Below, one piece after another: positions 41,633 through 45,700 of a stretch of 45,700 nt of DNA. Source of the DNA: Candidatus Omnitrophica bacterium CG_4_8_14_3_um_filter_43_15 (GTDB lineage Bacteria; Omnitrophota; Gorgyraeia; Taenaricolales; Taenaricolaceae); assembly GCA_002783585.1 (NCBI GenBank), contig PFHB01000042.1:1-45700 (forward strand), given 5' to 3'. The first letter of the stretch is position 1. Every line of letters starts with the position of its first letter. A program made the translations under genes and the position numbers. The notes under the pieces were generated by a model. The model saw nothing but the letters and a program-made list of their open reading frames with translations. It made no database searches and was not told where the DNA came from.

Positions 41633-41760
41633 TTCTGCTTCGCCCTTAGCTTGGAAAATTATGGTAAGGGCTACGCAGCAATCAGGCGAAGCAGAATGGT
41701 GCTACGAAGCCCATACCAGCAATAACGTTGAGTAGGGCGAAGTAGAACACTCAATTAAAA
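41628..41760. repeat. Inverted-repeat element abutting the tRNA-Ala 3' end
   Basis: CACCATTCTGCTTCGCC (41628-41644) and its exact inverse GGCGAAGCAGAATGGTG (41685-41701) flank a 40-base spacer, which itself has GCCCTTA/TAAGGGC (41642-41648 / 41665-41671). The left arm uses the tRNA's CACCA end. Related wording (TACGAAGCCC, AGGGCGAAGTAG) continues to about 41750. No gene is seen between the tRNA and rsmE (131 bases). Confidence 0.75.
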
Positions 41761-41762
41761 AT

Positions 41763-42479
41763 ATGAGAAGATTCTATTGTTCTCCAGGCAATATAACCAA
41801 AGACAAAATTTACCTCGATGATAAAAACGCGCATTATATAAAAAATGTTTTAAGGCTGAAAAAGGGAGACAGGATAGAGATTTTTGACGGAAAAGGAAAT
41901 AAATATAATTGTGCATTGCAGGATTTAAACAGCGCTAAAATCATATCAAAAGAATTTTCTCTGGCAAAAGAAACTGCCTACAAAGTAACTCTCGCCCAGG
42001 CCATACCGAATAAATTATCAAAAATGGATTTTATAATAGAAAAATCAACCGAATTGGGCGTTGAGAGAATAGTGCCTGTTGCCGCAGGCAGATCTGTTAT
42101 TAAAACAGGCAAAGGGCAAAGATGGCAAAGTCTTGCATCCGAGGCATCAAAACAATGCGGTAGGCCGGTTATTCCGCAAATCAAAGATGTTATGCCGGTT
42201 AAAGAAGCAATCTCTGTTTTAAAAAATAGCGATATAAAATTATTTGCATGCATAGATAAGGATACAATTAAATTGCAGGATGTATTAAATGTAGGGGAGA
42301 GTTTAAAATCCGACCCTACAATATCTATATTTATCGGCCCGGAGGGTGATTTTACGCCTGATGAAATAAAGCACGCGAAGGATAACGGGTTTAAACTGGT
42401 TTCGCTTGGAGAAAGGGTCTTGCGCACTGAGACAGCCGGATTGTATATATTATCAATATTAGATTATATATTAGGTTGA
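41763..42479 (+). CDS. rsmE: 16S rRNA (uracil1498-N3)-methyltransferase
   Basis: RsmE is a SPOUT-class enzyme that methylates U1498 of 16S rRNA in the small-subunit decoding region. The 238-residue protein has the PUA-like start HYIKNVLRLKKGDRIEIFDG, KMDFIIEKSTELGV, SEASKQCGR, and the trefoil-knot SAM motifs IGPEGDFTPDEI and SLGERVLRTETA. No clear Shine-Dalgarno precedes the ATG at 41763. mtaB follows after 4 bases, making a small RNA-modification pair. Confidence 0.96.
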   Translation: MRRFYCSPGNITKDKIYLDDKNAHYIKNVLRLKKGDRIEIFDGKGNKYNCALQDLNSAKIISKEFSLAKETAYKVTLAQAIPNKLSKMDFIIEKSTELGVERIVPVAAGRSVIKTGKGQRWQSLASEASKQCGRPVIPQIKDVMPVKEAISVLKNSDIKLFACIDKDTIKLQDVLNVGESLKSDPTISIFIGPEGDFTPDEIKHAKDNGFKLVSLGERVLRTETAGLYILSILDYILG

Positions 42480-42483
42480 TGTT

Positions 42484-43689
42484 ATGACGACATATAAAAT
42501 ATACGATTTAGGATGCAAGGTTAATCAATACGAATCGCAGATTATCCGCCAGCAATTTGCCTCCATGGGTTTTAGCCAAGCCAATGGAAATCCGGCAGAT
42601 ATCTATATAATAAATACCTGTACTGTAACTTCATCGGCTGACAGCGATTCGCGTAGTTTGTTGCGCAAGGCAATGCGTCTAAACCCGGGCTCAAGAATTA
42701 TTGTTACAGGCTGCTATGTTGAAAAAGACGCTGATATAATCAAAAGGATATGCCCGGATGCCGAAATTCTCAAAAAAGGCGAATTGATTTCTTCATCCTG
42801 CGGCCTTTCAGGATTTACAGGCCACAACCGCGCTTTTGTCAAGATTCAGGACGGATGCGATAATTTTTGTTCTTATTGTAAGGTGCCCATGGTAAGAGGC
42901 GCAGCAAGAAACAGGGATGAATCCGAAATACTCAATGAGGCCGGACGTCTTGCCAAAGCCGGTTTTAAGGAGATTGTTCTGTGCGGTATATGCCTGGGCG
43001 CTTACAGCGATATCGTTAAGCTTTTGGATAAAATAGAATCAGTAAAAGGCATTGCCAGGATCCGGCTGAGTTCCATAGAGCCGTTAAATGTCAGCGAGTC
43101 ATTGATAAAAAAGATCAAATCGTCTGAAAAAATATGCAGGCACCTGCATATACCTCTTCAAAGCGGAGACGATAAAATACTTAAGCGCATGAATAGAAAA
43201 TATACTGCCGGTGAATTTGTGGATTTAATAAAAAGGATACGGGCCAGTATACCGGAGATAGCTATTTCAACAGATGTGCTTTTGGGGTTTCCGTCGGAAA
43301 CAGACAAGGAATTTAAAAATACATTGAATACTATTAAGGCCGTAAAGCCTATGCGTATACATGCATTTGGCTACAGCCCGCGCAAAGGCACAGCAGCGTT
43401 TAATATGCCCGGCGAGCCTGAGGCAAAAGAAAAATCCAGGAGGGTGAAAGCCGTAATTGATTTGGCGGGCGAATTGGCCGAGTCTTACGCTAATAAGTTT
43501 AAAGACAAAACGGTCAGTGTTTTGGTTGAAACCTCGCGCGATAAAAAAACGCGCATGTTAACAGGTTACACAGATACGTATATAAAGGTTTTATTTGACG
43601 GCGCGGATTGCCTGATTAATAAAATAGTGAACGTTAGGATAAACATGATTTCACGTTCTTATGTTACGGGGGCTATAAATGGAAATTAA
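42484..43689 (+). CDS. mtaB: tRNA N6-threonylcarbamoyladenosine(37) methylthiotransferase
   Basis: MtaB is a radical SAM enzyme that adds a methylthio group to t6A37 in ANN-decoding tRNAs. The 401-residue protein begins YDLGCKVNQYES, the MtaB form of the motif, and INTCTVT and VTGCY supply the other N-terminal cluster cysteines. The radical SAM motif CDNFCSYC follows with KVPMVRG, then HLHIPLQSGDD and STDVLLGFPSE, and a C-terminal TRAM-like stretch. Where relatives have a Gly-rich xGINLGAY segment this has GICLGAY. It overlaps the second pilB gene by 11 bases. Confidence 0.93.
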   Translation: MTTYKIYDLGCKVNQYESQIIRQQFASMGFSQANGNPADIYIINTCTVTSSADSDSRSLLRKAMRLNPGSRIIVTGCYVEKDADIIKRICPDAEILKKGELISSSCGLSGFTGHNRAFVKIQDGCDNFCSYCKVPMVRGAARNRDESEILNEAGRLAKAGFKEIVLCGICLGAYSDIVKLLDKIESVKGIARIRLSSIEPLNVSESLIKKIKSSEKICRHLHIPLQSGDDKILKRMNRKYTAGEFVDLIKRIRASIPEIAISTDVLLGFPSETDKEFKNTLNTIKAVKPMRIHAFGYSPRKGTAAFNMPGEPEAKEKSRRVKAVIDLAGELAESYANKFKDKTVSVLVETSRDKKTRMLTGYTDTYIKVLFDGADCLINKIVNVRINMISRSYVTGAINGN

Positions 43690-45406
43690 AAGAAATACCC
43701 TTCTTTTAGGCGAGATGCTGGTTCAGAAGGGCCTTATAACCAATCAACAGCTCGAGCAGGCTTTAAGGCTTCAGAAAAAAACAGGAAAGTTTTTGGGTGA
43801 GACAATACTTAATATGGGTTTTACAAAAGAAGAGCAATTATTTTCTATTCTTGCCGAACAGTTAAAAGTTGATTATATAAGCATAGAGAATATTAAAATA
43901 AACCAGGATATTGTAAGTAAAGTGCCTGCGAAATTTGCGTGCCATTTTAAAATTATGCCGGTTTCTGTAGAAGGCGGCAGCATTACTATTGCCATGTCAG
44001 ACCCTTTGGATATACGCCTGTTGGATGATATGAAACTTTTGTTAAATATGGATGTGAAGCCTGCTTTAGCCAGCGAAAGCGATATACTTGAGGCCATTAA
44101 GCGTTATTATGGCATAGGAGCCGAGACTATTGAAAAGATGATGAGCGATAGCAGCAGGCAGGGGTTGGCTGATATAGTGCCTTCAAAATCAGAGGATCTG
44201 CAGGATATGGCCGAAGACGCCTCTATAATAAAATTTGTAAATCAAATATTACTTGAAGCTGTTTCTGAGCGGGCAACCGATATCCACATAGAGCCGTTTG
44301 AAAATGATTTAAAGATACGTTACAGGATAGACGGTGTTTTATATGATGCGGCAATCCCGGCAACAGTAAAGTATTTTCAGCTTCCAATTATCTCCAGGAT
44401 AAAGATTATGGCTGGTATGAATATAGCAGAGAGAAGGCTTCCGCAGGACGGCAGGATAAAACTGAAAATAACAAATAATGAGACAGACATAAGAGTCAGC
44501 ATATTGCCTACGCCTTACGGCGAGAGCGTTGATCTGAGGATTTTATCGGTAGGGATGCTTTATAGCCTGCCAACGCTCGGGTTGCCTGAGGCGGATTTAC
44601 AGATATTGGAAGAAATGATTAAAAAGCCGCACGGTATAATATTTGTAACAGGCCCTACGGGAAGCGGCAAAACTACAACTTTATATGCGTGCCTTACAAA
44701 GATAAAGGATTCCACAAAAAAGATTATTACCATAGAGGATCCGATAGAATATCAGATTGAAGGCGTAACGCAGATACAGGTAATGCCTAAGATAGGGTTG
44801 AATTTTGCCGAGGGCCTGCGTTCGTCGTTAAGGCATGATCCGGATATAATGATGGTCGGAGAGGTCAGGGATACCGAAACCGCAGAAATAGCAATAAGGG
44901 TGGCGCTGACAGGGCATTTGGTATTTTCAACGCTTCATACCAACGATGCCGCGGGCGCAATTACCAGGCTTATTGATATGGGTATAGAGCCGTTTCTGGT
45001 CAGTTCTTCCGTAGAGTGCATAATAGCTCAAAGGCTTGTAAGGACAATATGCCCTAAATGCAAGGTTGTTATAAAGGATAAAAAGGATATCTTAAAAAAA
45101 CTCGCTTTTTTAAAGCAACAGCCGGATTTTGGAATTAATGCCGATAAGATTAATATCTACCATGGAACAGGTTGTGAAGATTGCAAGTTTACAGGCTACC
45201 GCGGCAGGACCGGCATATATGAATTTTTGGTATTAAGCGAGCCGATATCCGAATTGGTTGTTAAAAAGGCATCGGCGGACCAGATAAAGCGCAAGGCCCT
45301 TGAACTTGGTATGCATACGCTTATGCAGGACGGGCTTGAAAAAGTAATCAAAGGCATAACCACTATAAGCGAAGTGGCAAGGGTATGCGAACTAAAACAG
45401 GAATAA
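43679..45406 (+). CDS. Pilus/secretion assembly ATPase PilB/GspE (copy 2)
   Basis: A second full-length assembly ATPase, 575 residues. The MshEN-like start LLLGEMLVQKGLITNQQLEQ is followed by the N2 domain ATDIHIEPFENDLKIRYRID, Walker A GPTGSGKTTT near residue 325, ITIEDPIEYQ, Walker B MMVGEVRD, the His box TLHTNDA and the zinc site CPKC / CEDC. It differs from copy 1 throughout, so it is an old paralogue and not a recent duplication. It overlaps mtaB by 11 bases and is followed by a second GspF, suggesting a second system (type II secretion or a different pilus) whose other genes lie right of the window. Confidence 0.94.
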   Translation: MEIKRNTLLLGEMLVQKGLITNQQLEQALRLQKKTGKFLGETILNMGFTKEEQLFSILAEQLKVDYISIENIKINQDIVSKVPAKFACHFKIMPVSVEGGSITIAMSDPLDIRLLDDMKLLLNMDVKPALASESDILEAIKRYYGIGAETIEKMMSDSSRQGLADIVPSKSEDLQDMAEDASIIKFVNQILLEAVSERATDIHIEPFENDLKIRYRIDGVLYDAAIPATVKYFQLPIISRIKIMAGMNIAERRLPQDGRIKLKITNNETDIRVSILPTPYGESVDLRILSVGMLYSLPTLGLPEADLQILEEMIKKPHGIIFVTGPTGSGKTTTLYACLTKIKDSTKKIITIEDPIEYQIEGVTQIQVMPKIGLNFAEGLRSSLRHDPDIMMVGEVRDTETAEIAIRVALTGHLVFSTLHTNDAAGAITRLIDMGIEPFLVSSSVECIIAQRLVRTICPKCKVVIKDKKDILKKLAFLKQQPDFGINADKINIYHGTGCEDCKFTGYRGRTGIYEFLVLSEPISELVVKKASADQIKRKALELGMHTLMQDGLEKVIKGITTISEVARVCELKQE

Positions 45407-45413
45407 GGTTTTA

Positions 45414-45700
45414 ATGGCACGATTTATTTATAAAGCTAAAAGTGGGCCTAATGATTTAAAAGAAGGCGTCATAGAGGCTGAAACCAAAAGGTCTGCTATT
45501 TACAAAATAAGCCAGATGGGATATTTTCCTTTGGATGTAGAGGAGCAATTCCGCGGCGCAATAGTACCGATTTTTAGCATCAAAAATAGGATAACAGCCA
45601 GGGATATTTTATTGTTTACAAGACAAATGGCAGACCTTTTATCTTCGGGCCTTACTTTAGTTGCTTCTTTGAATGTACTATGTCGTCAGACAGAAAAGCC
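45414..45700 (+). CDS. PilC/GspF platform protein (copy 2), cut by window end
   Basis: The start of a second GspF/PilC. From ATG at 45414 the visible ~95 residues read MARFIYKAKSGPNDLKEGVI and later LLFTRQMADLLSSGLTLVAS, the conserved first GspF-domain start. The reading frame is open to the right edge. GAATAAGG lies upstream and the ATG is 8 bases after the ATPase stop, so the two are coupled. The rest of the gene is outside the window. Confidence 0.9.
   Translation, partial: MARFIYKAKSGPNDLKEGVIEAETKRSAIYKISQMGYFPLDVEEQFRGAIVPIFSIKNRITARDILLFTRQMADLLSSGLTLVASLNVLCRQTEK

Noticed and set aside
41628-41701. Attachment site duplication at a tRNA (att site of an integrated element)
   Set aside because: The tRNA 3' end recurs as an inverted, not direct, copy, and no integrase or foreign genes are nearby.
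41640-41760. A short protein on the minus strand in the repeat after tRNA-Ala
   Set aside because: The open stretch is about 20 codons, coincides with the inverted repeats and has no start signal.
1-45700. CRISPR array, insertion sequence or prophage
   Set aside because: No regularly spaced direct repeats, transposase or phage genes are seen; all repeats found are short palindromes or heptamer runs.

Overview
The window is a dense, AT-leaning bacterial chromosome segment in which every recognisable gene is on the plus strand. It holds about 50 protein genes, one tRNA and very little intergenic DNA. The gene content points to a diderm, probably anaerobic bacterium of the Candidatus Omnitrophota / PVC-Elusimicrobia type: a secretin, Sec- and lipobox-bearing periplasmic chaperones, an ExbB/ExbD/TonB-like motor, DapL-type lysine synthesis, and oxygen-independent quinolinate synthesis (NadX plus NadA). 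The phylum is inferred from this combination; no 16S rRNA gene is present.

Region 1 (1-6476) starts inside mfd, whose end lacks the usual C-terminal regulatory domain. Two SurA/PrsA-type peptidyl-prolyl isomerases follow, then three small pilin-like genes from a promoter that seems to give a nearly leaderless mRNA, a zinc-finger Yip1-type membrane protein, and rplM-rpsI closed by a clear terminator.

Region 2 (6500-22306) is a 17-gene run, mostly with overlapping or touching genes: argCJBDFGH, lysA, dapF-dapA-dapB-dapL, folK, panC-panD, nadA-nadX. Most of its pathways draw on aspartate or aspartate semialdehyde. ArgH lacks the last ~60 residues of the family. dapF carries a palindromic REP-like element translated in frame, and argC and dapF carry short heptanucleotide arrays.

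Region 3 (22307-31631) has a small basic protein made of two tandem copies of an unrecognised ~31-residue module, a REP-like GGGGACAG hairpin, uvrA, and an envelope cluster: an 837-residue TPR protein, ExbB, ExbD, a TonB-like protein, a membrane zinc ribbon and a small winged-helix protein. An unknown 88-residue protein, cutA and an M48 lipoprotein protease follow. The protease's N-terminus is encoded by a palindromic heptamer array.

Region 4 (31632-45700) is a type IV pilus / type II secretion locus: a small MerR-type regulator, a PilM-PilN fusion, PilO-like and PilP/GspC-like proteins, secretin, PilB, PilC, major pilin, a PilB-like protein without its ATPase domain, and PilT. Then come tRNA-Ala(CGC), rsmE and mtaB, and a second PilB followed by a second PilC cut by the window edge. 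The MerR-gene promoter and the pilin promoter share the 9-base palindromic core ATACWGTAT next to GTAGTAT, suggesting one regulator may control pilin expression.

No CRISPR array, insertion sequence or prophage was seen. The most unusual material is a set of short palindromic or tandem elements that have entered or border coding sequence, and several proteins lacking standard domains.
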